Part shown: piece after piece, positions 7,209 to 12,707 of the stretch
Position numbering within the stretch: position 1 is the first letter of the stretch
How the letters are laid out: every line of letters starts with the position of its first letter
Assembly (NCBI GenBank): GCA_003562145.1
Contig: PWWA01000015.1
Coordinates: 1-12,707, forward strand
DNA: 12,707 bases
From: Candidatus Woesearchaeota archaeon
GTDB lineage: Archaea; Nanobdellota; Nanobdellia; Woesearchaeales; 21-14-0-10-32-9
Reading direction: 5' to 3'
Program-made: the position numbers and the translations under genes
Notes under the pieces: generated by a model
Database searches by the model: none
Told to the model about the DNA's origin: nothing
Seen by the model: the letters and a program-made list of their open reading frames with translations, nothing else

Positions 7209-7217
7209 TATTTAAAT
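7209..7217 (-). promoter_or_regulatory. TATA-like box for the small RNA candidate
   Basis: ATTTAAATA on the minus strand is centred 26 nt before position 7187, where the basal stem of the RNA candidate begins. It lies inside the spurious 71-codon frame, which argues against that frame being a gene. Confidence 0.5.
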
Positions 7218-7296
7218 TGTTTGGTTAACAATTATTATCTATATTGAAATTAATTAGAATATTTAATATTTACAATATGGTAAATAAATGTGCTCG

Positions 7297-7324
7297 AAAA
7301 AACACATAAAAAAAAACAAAAAAA
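7297..7324 (-). terminator. Multiple oligo-T tracts after the PPIase fusion gene
   Basis: Read on the minus strand, T7, T9 and T6 runs (plus-strand A runs at 7318-7324, 7308-7316 and 7297-7302) occur within 40 nt of the stop at 7334. This would be an efficient archaeal oligo-T termination region and would insulate the small RNA downstream. Confidence 0.5.
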
Positions 7325-7333
7325 GAAAACAAG

Positions 7334-8926
7334 TCAATATTCACAACCGCTAAGAGCAGCCAAAGCATTCAAAGTCCTCATACCCTGATACTTTTCACCG
7401 CCAATAACCCAACTAGGGTACAACTGTATCTCCGCATCCCCACAAAGCTCAGGCCTCGCACCAGGCGCATCAGGATCACACTCAACAACATCAATAAACC
7501 TAATATACTCCCCGAACATCTCAATCTGGTCGTTACAATAAGGGCACCAATAAACCTTAAACAACTGCGCATCCAACGCACCCAAGCAACGCGCAAGATT
7601 CATCTTCCTAGCCTCATCAGTATCCACAACTTCCTTAACAGGAACAGAAGCCCCATTAGAAACTACAACACTACCCGTGACAAGTGTTTCCTCCTCAGAA
7701 TACACCTCAATAATCGCATCCCTCCTAAGCTCAGCAACCAAATCCTGGTACTCATTAACAAGCTTCTGCTGCGAGAGATAAGAAATAAGATCACTCTCAA
7801 CCTCATCAAAGCCAACCAAGCCCGCAGCTATATCAGAAACCTTATACATGATATGATACCCGAACTGCGTCTTCACAATCCTTATCTCTCCAGGTTCCAT
7901 GCTAAAACCAGCCTCAAGGAACTCAGGCACCAACGGATCAAACATACTAAAATTGTACTCCCCGCAAGTATCCGCACTAGCAATATCATCCGTGTACTCA
8001 AAAACCAAATCACAAAAGTTACCCCTATCCTCAGAGATAAGCCCTGCAACGCGCTCAGCTTCATCAAACGTCTCATTATCAGGCCCGTCAAAAGCTATAA
8101 GGATATGCCTCACCTGCACCATTTCAGGGTTCCCGAACTGCTCAGGGTACGCATCATAGTACTCCCTAACCTCTTCATCGGTAGGCTCGCTTAAATCCCT
8201 CAGCTCTTCATCCACAAGCATAGTTATAAGCATCCTTTCCTTATTGAACTCCACAAAGTCTTTGTAATCCACATCCATCAATGCAAGATTCTCCAACAAC
8301 CCCTCCATATTCAAATTATTTAAAGCAAGCAAGTAATCCATGTCCTCCTCAACGTCCCGGGTTGTAACACTATACCCCTTCTTCGTCGCATATTGCGCTA
8401 AGAGCTTATCCTCAATCATCATGTTCAAAGTTTCCTCCTCCGTAATAAAAGGATTAATAGTGTTCAAAAAGAAATTATGCCTACTCTTCAAATCAGCGAC
8501 ATAAATAGGCTCCCCGTTAACCATCGCAGCAAGCCTTTCAGCATCTCCGTAGAATGCGACAAGGCCGGTCGCGGAAAAATAAAGATATGCAAGGACACCA
8601 AGAACAACAACCACAAGTGTCAATATCGCGACAGGAACCCAGTTAACCTTCTTGGCCTTCTTCTTATAAGGCTTTTTCTCATCGGCCTTCCTTACAGGCT
8701 TAGAAGCCTTTTTCTTCACAGCACGCTTCTTCACCGATTTTTTCTTCACATTTTCTTGCTTTGCAGGAGCCTCTTTCTTCTCAACAGGCACCACCATTAC
8801 AACAGGCTTAGATTTTTCCTGCTTCTCTCCCTCTTTCACCGGCTCATCGACTGAAACAGGCTCGTAACCATTATTCAAGCCCACAGTTAACTCATCAACA
8901 TCCCTAAATCCTTCTTCTTTAACCAA
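7334..8926 (-). CDS. Membrane-anchored parvulin-type PPIase fused to a thioredoxin-like (CPYC) domain
   Basis: A 530-residue fusion. Residues 1-95 are a charged, Lys-rich cytosolic tail. One membrane helix (about 96-118) follows, so the rest should be outside the cell. Residues 128-240 resemble the SurA/PrsA-type N-terminal chaperone region (MVNGEPI, then NMMIEDKLL). A parvulin prolyl isomerase domain (about 268-364) shows VQVRHILI and FGYHIMYKV. The C-terminal domain (about 443-528) is thioredoxin-like, with WCPYC (460-464) and the cis-proline YPSW (503-506). It resembles thioredoxin domains attached to VKOR proteins. Eight cysteines are all outside the membrane helix. I infer coupled prolyl isomerisation and disulfide chemistry on exported proteins. 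The start is TTG, preceded by GAGGGTGG. Third positions are G/T-rich, unlike the HerA-like and dnaG genes. Confidence 0.85.
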   Translation of the reverse strand: MVKEEGFRDVDELTVGLNNGYEPVSVDEPVKEGEKQEKSKPVVMVVPVEKKEAPAKQENVKKKSVKKRAVKKKASKPVRKADEKKPYKKKAKKVNWVPVAILTLVVVVLGVLAYLYFSATGLVAFYGDAERLAAMVNGEPIYVADLKSRHNFFLNTINPFITEEETLNMMIEDKLLAQYATKKGYSVTTRDVEEDMDYLLALNNLNMEGLLENLALMDVDYKDFVEFNKERMLITMLVDEELRDLSEPTDEEVREYYDAYPEQFGNPEMVQVRHILIAFDGPDNETFDEAERVAGLISEDRGNFCDLVFEYTDDIASADTCGEYNFSMFDPLVPEFLEAGFSMEPGEIRIVKTQFGYHIMYKVSDIAAGLVGFDEVESDLISYLSQQKLVNEYQDLVAELRRDAIIEVYSEEETLVTGSVVVSNGASVPVKEVVDTDEARKMNLARCLGALDAQLFKVYWCPYCNDQIEMFGEYIRFIDVVECDPDAPGARPELCGDAEIQLYPSWVIGGEKYQGMRTLNALAALSGCEY

Positions 8927-8930
8927 AAGA

Positions 8931-8938
8931 CCACCCTC
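8931..8938 (-). promoter_or_regulatory. Shine-Dalgarno before a TTG start (PPIase fusion)
   Basis: GAGGGTGG on the minus strand lies 4 nt before the TTG at 8926. No in-frame ATG is close by; the first in-frame Met codon is at residue 44. The site therefore supports a TTG start. Confidence 0.45.
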
Positions 8939-8974
8939 AAAAAGTTTTTATTATTGGACAGAGGGAACTACTAG

Positions 8975-8985
8975 TTTTTAAAATT
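8975..8985 (-). promoter_or_regulatory. TATA-like box for the PPIase fusion gene
   Basis: AATTTTAAAAA on the minus strand, about 54 nt before the TTG start. It would give a leader of roughly 28 nt, enough to contain the GAGGGTGG site. It is divergent from the HerA-like gene promoter about 30 nt away. Confidence 0.4.
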
Positions 8986-9004
8986 ATCGCAAATAAACAC
9001 AAAA

Positions 9005-9014
9005 CTATAAAAGG
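9005..9014 (+). promoter_or_regulatory. TATA box for the HerA-like gene
   Basis: CTATAAAAGG is a strong archaeal-type TATA box centred about 29 nt before the ATG at 9038. It predicts a leaderless or near-leaderless mRNA. Confidence 0.6.
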
Positions 9015-9037
9015 GGCGCGACACCCAGAAATACTGC

Positions 9038-10345
9038 ATGAATGACATAATAATCGGGAGAAACATAGCAGACAGGGAAAAATACGGGGATAAAGGCGTA
9101 ATATACCTCGGCAAGCACTACATTAAAATGGGCAGGACAACTTCACTGTCAAACAAAGTATTCTTAGACGTGACAAAAAGCCATGTAGTATTCATATGCG
9201 GCAAACGCGGCGGCGGCAAGTCGTACACGATGGGAGTAATAGCAGAAGGAGTCTCAGACCTGCCACCAGAGATAAAGCAAAACATCTCAGTAATAATGCT
9301 CGACACAATGGGTGTTTTCTGGACGATGAAATATAAGAACAAGCAAGACAAGGCTTTGCTAGAAGAATGGGGCTTGGAAGGAAAGCCTTTAGACATAAAA
9401 ATATTTACCCCGACAGGATACCACTCAGACTACAAAGAAAAAGGAATCCCCACAGACCACTCTTTCAGCATAAAGCCAAGCGAGCTATCCGGCATTGACT
9501 GGAACACCACGTTCGGCATAAGCCAAGACGACGCCGTTGGCGTACTAATAGACAGGACTATTTACAAGTTACAGGAAAAAGGAAAAGACTATTCTATCCA
9601 AGACATAATAAAAGAGCTCGGCGAGGACAAAGACACAGACAAAAACACAATTCATGCCGCGAAAAACAGGTTTATTAACGCAGACAACTGGGGCTTATTC
9701 AGTGATAAAGGCACAAACATCGATGTCCTGGCAATGCCCGGCCAAGTAACCGTGCTAGACGTTTCTTGTTACGCAACGATGCCAGGCTCATGGAACATCA
9801 AGAACCTAGTCGTGGGATTAATATCACAGAAACTATTCATCCAAAGGATGATCGCAAGAAAAGAAGAAGAATACCTGGAAGTGCACAAATCAGAAAACCC
9901 ATACGGAGATGAAGATATAAAAAAACAGGATTTCCCCTTAGTCTGGCTTGTTATAGACGAAGCACACGAGTTCTTGCCTAATGATGAGAAAACGCTTGCA
10001 ACAGACCCTTTAATCACAATTCTCAGGGAAGGCAGGCAGCCAGGCGTTTCCCTGATTCTTGCATCACAGCAACCGGGAAAAATCCATACCGATGTAATGA
10101 CGCAGTCAGACACAGTCATAGCACACCGGATTACTGCGAAGATGGACACTGAAGCCCTTGGAACACTAATGCAGAGCTATATGCGGCAAGGCTTGGTAGC
10201 GGAGCTTGACGCGTTGCCCAGGGAGAAAGGCGCAGCTATTATTTTTGATGATACAAACGAGCGAATGTATCCTATGCGCGTACGGCCAAGGTTTACTTGG
10301 CATGGCGGCAGCGCCCCTTCAGCCCTACACAACGAGAAAAAATAG
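9038..10345 (+). CDS. HerA-like ATPase (FtsK/HerA superfamily, DUF87-type)
   Basis: A 435-residue ATPase of the HerA/FtsK superfamily. Walker A is GKRGGGKSY (55-63), in the GxRGxGKS style of HerA. Walker B is VWLVIDEAHEF (302-312). The conserved downstream block REGRQPGVSLILASQQP (330-346) holds the probable arginine finger and sensor glutamine. The N-terminal part before the P-loop is only about 50 residues, so the HAS-barrel of full HerA (about 500 residues) is short or degenerate. HerA works with the NurA nuclease in DNA end resection, but no nurA is in this window, so a role in DNA pumping is inferred only from the fold. The ATG at 9038 fits the TATA box. Confidence 0.85.
   Translation: MNDIIIGRNIADREKYGDKGVIYLGKHYIKMGRTTSLSNKVFLDVTKSHVVFICGKRGGGKSYTMGVIAEGVSDLPPEIKQNISVIMLDTMGVFWTMKYKNKQDKALLEEWGLEGKPLDIKIFTPTGYHSDYKEKGIPTDHSFSIKPSELSGIDWNTTFGISQDDAVGVLIDRTIYKLQEKGKDYSIQDIIKELGEDKDTDKNTIHAAKNRFINADNWGLFSDKGTNIDVLAMPGQVTVLDVSCYATMPGSWNIKNLVVGLISQKLFIQRMIARKEEEYLEVHKSENPYGDEDIKKQDFPLVWLVIDEAHEFLPNDEKTLATDPLITILREGRQPGVSLILASQQPGKIHTDVMTQSDTVIAHRITAKMDTEALGTLMQSYMRQGLVAELDALPREKGAAIIFDDTNERMYPMRVRPRFTWHGGSAPSALHNEKK
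10337..10342 (-). terminator. Oligo-T tract after tRNA-Gly
   Basis: Six T on the minus strand, 16 nt past the tRNA 3' end, inside the last codons of the HerA-like gene on the other strand. It is a weak but plausible termination site for the tRNA transcript. Confidence 0.3.
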
Positions 10346-10357
10346 TGGTGGCTTAAT

Positions 10358-10428
10358 TGCAGTAGCCGGGATTTGAACCCGGGTCGCGACCTTGGGAGGG
10401 TCGAATCCTACCGCTAGACTACTACTGC
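10358..10428 (-). tRNA. tRNA-Gly, anticodon CCC
   Basis: A complete 71-nt cloverleaf on the minus strand. The acceptor stem is GCAGTAG with CTACTGC, followed by discriminator A. The anticodon stem is CGACC with GGTCG around the loop CTCCCAA, giving CCC (glycine, GGG codons). The T arm is CCGGG with loop TTCAAAT and CCCGG. CCA is not encoded and there is no intron. It lies 24 nt downstream of the stop of the small membrane protein gene on the same strand, so it may be released from a shared transcript; a separate promoter in the gap is weak at best. Confidence 0.96.
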
Positions 10429-10452
10429 GCTCGAACTTAAGAATACATGCGT

Positions 10453-10716
10453 TCATTCAACTTTTCTTTTCTTCTTTTTCTCACGAACTTCTTTTTGCCT
10501 GTGAATGCTTAGTTCGTCCATGTGCTCAGGTATTGGGAGTGACCTGGTCATGCTCACAACGCTAGCTATGAACATCATTATGAAGAAGACCATGAATGTA
10601 AATCCCCATGGCTCAGAGTAGTCCATTACGAACCAGACAGATATAAAAAAACCTATAATGCTTGTTGCCATGAAACCCGAGCTTAGCGGTACGCTGATGT
10701 CTTTTTTTTCTTTCAA
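10453..10716 (-). CDS. Small two-TM membrane protein, function unknown
   Basis: An 87-residue protein. After a short polar N-terminus there are two hydrophobic segments, about residues 16-32 (around GFMATSIIGFFISVWFV) and 38-56 (around GFTFMVFFIMMFIASVV). A polar, strongly basic C-terminal tail ends in KKKKRKVE. By the positive-inside rule both ends are probably cytosolic. I do not recognise the family. The start is taken as TTG at 10716 because GAGGTGG (10723-10729) lies 6 nt before it. A longer reading from 10731 would make that ribosome site part of the coding sequence. The gene precedes tRNA-Gly on the same strand. Confidence 0.6.
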   Translation of the reverse strand: MKEKKDISVPLSSGFMATSIIGFFISVWFVMDYSEPWGFTFMVFFIMMFIASVVSMTRSLPIPEHMDELSIHRQKEVREKKKKRKVE

Positions 10717-10722
10717 GGAAAA

Positions 10723-10729
10723 CCACCTC
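10723..10729 (-). promoter_or_regulatory. Shine-Dalgarno deciding a TTG start
   Basis: GAGGTGG on the minus strand, followed by TTTTCC and then TTG at 10716. The perfect match to the anti-Shine-Dalgarno core and the 6-nt spacing favour the shorter, TTG-started protein. Confidence 0.5.
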
Positions 10730-10763
10730 AATTATTTCGCGTATCTAGTATTATGGTGTTGCC

Positions 10764-10776
10764 TTTTTATAAATTT
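10764..10776 (-). promoter_or_regulatory. TATA-like box for the small membrane protein gene
   Basis: AATTTATAAAAAG on the minus strand, about 54 nt before the TTG start. It would give a leader of about 25-30 nt containing the GAGGTGG site. Confidence 0.5.
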
Positions 10777-10847
10777 ATTCCTTGTTTCCATGCGTATTCT
10801 GAATTGTTGCGTGTTATGGCTTATTACAACCCCTTTTTTTGGGAATA

Positions 10848-10856
10848 TTTTTATAC
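10848..10856 (+). promoter_or_regulatory. TATA-like box for the orphan gene at 10904
   Basis: TTTTTATAC, about 50 nt before the ATG at 10904. The inferred leader of about 25 nt would contain the GGGGGTG ribosome site. Confidence 0.45.
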
Positions 10857-10890
10857 TTCAAAATCCGTTTATTTTCCACTTTCAATTTTT

Positions 10891-10897
10891 GGGGGTG
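10891..10897 (+). promoter_or_regulatory. Shine-Dalgarno deciding the start at 10904
   Basis: GGGGGTG lies 6 nt before the ATG at 10904. It excludes the longer in-frame reading from 10658, whose first part would be antisense to the small membrane protein gene. Confidence 0.55.
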
Positions 10898-10903
10898 TAT
10901 TTT

Positions 10904-11389
10904 ATGGGTAAAGATAATGGGTTGGTTAGGATTGTTTCTTACGAGAACTTAATGCCGTGCCAAGTATTCAGCCTTGACAATGAAATGCACAAGTATTTCA
11001 GGGAAATGACTGCTGAGTTCAAGCATGATAGCTTATTGTTTAATGTGGTGCATCATAACACTGAGGAGAATTCAAGGATCCTGCTTGGTGTTGTCGGTAA
11101 TGGGAATATTAAAAACTTTACCCGGTCACTAGAGTATGCTTCTAAGTTAATGTCTGGTTTCATTGGGAAATTCCCTTTGGCGTACGGGGGTTCTTCCAGG
11201 GGAATGGTTGAGACGAGGCCTTTTGTGCTGGATGATGTTCTCTCCAGGGAGGACGTGATATGCTTGCTCGCAAAATATCAGGCCCATTTTGATGATGTGA
11301 GGGTTAAGGATATTAAGTATGAGAACATACCCAAGGAGTTATCAGTCTTGCCTGGCTGTGTCGCGAGCGCAATCTCTTACAAGTTATAA
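10904..11389 (+). CDS. Hypothetical protein, no recognised family
   Basis: A 161-residue soluble protein starting MGKDNGLVRIVSYENL. I recognise no domain. It has three cysteines (positions 19, 120 and 151) without a metal-binding spacing, and a glycine/serine-rich stretch YGGSSRGM (about 95-102). No signal peptide or membrane segment is seen once the ATG at 10904 is used. That start is backed by GGGGGTG at 6-nt spacing and a TATA box further up. Third positions are strongly G/T-rich, like the PPIase fusion and unlike the HerA-like gene. Its last 6 nt overlap the 3' end of the convergent RNA-binding protein gene. Confidence 0.7.
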   Translation: MGKDNGLVRIVSYENLMPCQVFSLDNEMHKYFREMTAEFKHDSLLFNVVHHNTEENSRILLGVVGNGNIKNFTRSLEYASKLMSGFIGKFPLAYGGSSRGMVETRPFVLDDVLSREDVICLLAKYQAHFDDVRVKDIKYENIPKELSVLPGCVASAISYKL

Positions 11390-11845
11390 TTTTTTTATTA
11401 GTATTTCTCTTATTTTCTTGTGTGCTACGTCTTTTCTTTTTGGGAATGCTGCTATGCTTATTTTGATGTGGTAGCATTCCCCTGATTCTGTGACTTCATA
11501 CGTTCCCTGTTTTAGTTTTTCCTTGTTGAGCCGTATGTAAAAGTTCATGTCGTCGTCCAGCCTGTTTGTTTGCTTTATGAGGATGTCTTTGTCTTCTTCG
11601 GTTAAGTTGCTTGCTAGGCGTTCGAGGAATTTGTTGCAGTGCCTGTCCTTTTCTAGCTCTAAAACATGTATTATTATGTTTCTTTGGCTGAATCCCTTGG
11701 CGTTTCTTTCTTCGTACTTTATTTTTTCTTTTTCGGTTTCTTGTTCTGTGTATCCTGCGATTTTCAGAATTTTTTTCTTGTTTTCCTCCCTGTCTTCTTC
11801 TGGCGGGGTGAATGCTCTTATCGTGATCTTGTTTGCGTGTTTCAT
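11384..11845 (-). CDS. RNA-binding protein, COG1325/PF01877-like (predicted exosome-linked)
   Basis: A 153-residue protein that resembles the archaeal COG1325 family, proposed to bind RNA with an L5-like fold and predicted from gene context to work with the exosome. The diagnostic part is RLDDDMNFYIRLNKEKLKQG (94-113), close to the family's LDDDxxFxLRLDKxxA signature. It is followed by an amphipathic beta/alpha end (IKISIAAFPKRKDVAHKKIREIL). The N-terminal ITIRAFTPPEED also fits. The protein is highly charged and soluble. The ATG at 11845 lies about 27 nt from a TTTAAATAA box, so the mRNA is probably leaderless. The gene overlaps the convergent orphan gene by 6 nt. Function is inferred from family resemblance. 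Confidence 0.75.
   Translation of the reverse strand: MKHANKITIRAFTPPEEDREENKKKILKIAGYTEQETEKEKIKYEERNAKGFSQRNIIIHVLELEKDRHCNKFLERLASNLTEEDKDILIKQTNRLDDDMNFYIRLNKEKLKQGTYEVTESGECYHIKISIAAFPKRKDVAHKKIREILIKKL
11390..11396 (+). terminator. Oligo-T tract after the orphan gene at 10904
   Basis: Seven T directly after the stop codon, inside the 3' end of the convergent RNA-binding protein gene. It is a plausible archaeal termination site. Confidence 0.35.
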
Positions 11846-11868
11846 TTTTGTTTTGGTAATTCTTTTTT

Positions 11869-11878
11869 TTATTTAAAG
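11869..11878 (-). promoter_or_regulatory. TATA-like box for the RNA-binding protein gene
   Basis: CTTTAAATAA on the minus strand, centred about 27 nt before the ATG at 11845. This is consistent with leaderless transcription. Confidence 0.5.
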
Positions 11879-11930
11879 CCACCCCTTTTTATGTTCCATA
11901 TTGCAAATAATTGTTTTGTTACCCGAATAA

Positions 11931-11938
11931 TTTAAATA
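11931..11938 (+). promoter_or_regulatory. TATA-like box for the presenilin-like gene
   Basis: TTTAAATA is centred about 27 nt before the ATG at 11961. It is divergent from the RNA-binding protein promoter some 55 nt away. Confidence 0.55.
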
Positions 11939-11960
11939 AACAAAACCAAGAAAGAAAAAA

Positions 11961-12707
11961 ATGAAGCACACGCTGCCCGTAACAATGACATTCATGCTAA
12001 TATTCATAGCCGCGCAAATAATAGGCTTAGCCCTAATAAGCCAATCAATACAAGGAATAACAACAGAAGACGGCGAAACCACAATAACGTACACAAACAC
12101 AACAATAGGGGAACGGCCAGAAGCAACAGGCACAGAAACCCTTATCTACATAATCATAGGCGTAACAATAGGAACAATAATCTTACTGCTATTCGTAAAG
12201 CACGCCAAAGTAAACTGGTGGAAAACATGGTTCTTAATAGCAGCCATAATAACGATGAGCATATCATTCGGCGTAATAACCGGCAACGCAATACTAGCAT
12301 GGCTCCTCGCAATAATCCTAGGACTATGGAAAATGTACAAGCCTAACGCAATAATACACAACACTACAGAAATACTAATGTACGCAGGAATAGCAATACT
12401 GCTCGTGCCCATACTAACAATACCAGTAACAATAATACTACTAATACTAATCGCGATATATGACGCATACGCAGTATGGAAAAGCAAGCACATGGTCAAA
12501 ATGGCTGAATTTACCAGCAGAGCCAACCTATTCCCCGGAATAAAAATAGGGTACACAGACAAAAACCCGAAGCCAAAAAAGAAAGCAAAGCCAGGGAAAA
12601 GAAAGCCAAGAACAGGAGTCCTAGGCGGGGGAGACATAGTATTCCCCATGCTATTCACAGGAACAGTAATGACAACAATGATTGCACAAGGACTTACAGC
12701 CACAGCC
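11961..12707 (+). CDS. Presenilin/SPP-family intramembrane aspartyl protease (GxGD type), 3' end cut by the window
   Basis: An open frame of 249 codons with no stop before the window ends. About seven hydrophobic segments are visible: roughly 6-27, 60-80, 88-106, 108-123, 136-153, 154-172 and 221-245. The sixth ends in AIYDAYAVWKSKHM, with the presenilin-type YD motif (Asp168). A polar Lys/Pro-rich loop (about 190-217) comes next, then GVLGGGDIVFPML, the GxGD motif with Asp225. These two aspartates are the catalytic pair of presenilin and signal peptide peptidase. GGGD replaces the more usual GLGD. The expected PAL motif and last helices would lie past the edge. Archaeal homologues (PSH) cleave transmembrane segments. 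The ATG fits the TATA box 27 nt upstream. Codons are strongly A/C-ending. Confidence 0.87.
   Translation, partial: MKHTLPVTMTFMLIFIAAQIIGLALISQSIQGITTEDGETTITYTNTTIGERPEATGTETLIYIIIGVTIGTIILLLFVKHAKVNWWKTWFLIAAIITMSISFGVITGNAILAWLLAIILGLWKMYKPNAIIHNTTEILMYAGIAILLVPILTIPVTIILLILIAIYDAYAVWKSKHMVKMAEFTSRANLFPGIKIGYTDKNPKPKKKAKPGKRKPRTGVLGGGDIVFPMLFTGTVMTTMIAQGLTATA

Larger units (their letters stand above)
6865..7333. other. Gene-poor gap between dnaG and the PPIase fusion gene
   Basis: This 469-nt stretch has no convincing protein gene. Reading the minus strand, it holds the oligo-T 3' region of the PPIase gene (7297-7324), an AT-rich spacer (7218-7296), a TATA box (7209-7217), a structured RNA candidate (about 7187-7105), a separate hairpin (7041-7067) and the dnaG leader. 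A 71-codon frame at 7016-7231 crosses the TATA box and the RNA and is judged spurious. Confidence 0.6.

Noticed and set aside
7016-7231. 71-codon minus-strand frame as a protein gene
   Set aside because: It begins upstream of a TATA box, has no ribosome site, ends in a low-quality Lys/Asn/His tail, and its GC-rich part is better explained by a folded RNA.
10658-10903. N-terminal extension of the orphan gene at 10904, with apparent membrane helices
   Set aside because: The extension is antisense to the small membrane protein gene and crosses T-rich intergenic DNA. A ribosome site and TATA box support the ATG at 10904.
11496-11882. 128-codon minus-strand frame overlapping the RNA-binding protein gene
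   Set aside because: It is the other reading frame of the same strand, rich in Lys/Arg/Gln with no family features; the COG1325-like signature lies in the adjacent frame.
12146-12703. 185-codon minus-strand frame at the right edge
   Set aside because: It is antisense to the presenilin-like gene, whose YD and GxGD motifs, helices and promoter show the true strand; the same holds for the frame at 11873-12133.
1-12707. CRISPR array, insertion sequence, toxin-antitoxin or defence system
   Set aside because: No regularly spaced repeats, terminal inverted repeats, transposase motifs or defence protein families were found. The HerA-like ATPase alone, without a nuclease partner, is not enough to call a defence module.

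Overview
The window reads as a piece of an archaeal chromosome, probably from a small-genome lineage (DPANN-like; this placement is inference). The archaeal signals are a clamp-loader large subunit (RfcL), an archaeal-type DnaG, a HerA-like ATPase, a COG1325-type RNA-binding protein, a presenilin-type intramembrane protease, tRNA genes without encoded CCA, and A/T-rich TATA-like boxes about 25-30 nt before many start codons. Several first genes look leaderless (TATA box to ATG about 26-29 nt). Internal genes, or genes with longer leaders, carry Shine-Dalgarno sequences, two of them before TTG starts.

Layout. 2-1195 (-): OBG/YchF-superfamily GTPase with a TGS domain. 1281-3669 (+): two overlapping GT-B glycosyltransferase genes. 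3726-3798 (+): tRNA-Val(CAC) with a hairpin/oligo-T terminator. 3859-4356 (+): orphan protein. 4399-5607 (+): rfcL, convergent with 5626-6864 (-): dnaG, with a shared A9/T10 terminator between them. 6865-7333: gene-poor gap holding a structured, GC-rich RNA candidate on the minus strand (about 7187-7105) with its own TATA box and H/ACA-like architecture. 7334-8926 (-): membrane-anchored extracytoplasmic parvulin (PPIase) fused to a thioredoxin-like CPYC domain. 9038-10345 (+): HerA-like ATPase, divergent from it. 10358-10428 (-): tRNA-Gly(CCC). 10453-10716 (-): small two-TM protein. 10904-11389 (+): orphan protein, overlapping by 6 nt at its 3' end with 11384-11845 (-): RNA-binding protein. 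11961-12707 (+): presenilin/SPP-type aspartyl protease, cut by the window edge.

Functional themes. Replication and RNA processing: RfcL, DnaG (which in archaea is also an exosome partner), the COG1325 protein and the RNA candidate. Envelope: glycosyltransferases, the PPIase-thioredoxin fusion and the GxGD protease. No mobile element, CRISPR array or phage gene is visible. The most interesting items are the PPIase-thioredoxin fusion, the H/ACA-like RNA and the edge-truncated presenilin homologue. I do not see a multi-gene defence or mobile system.
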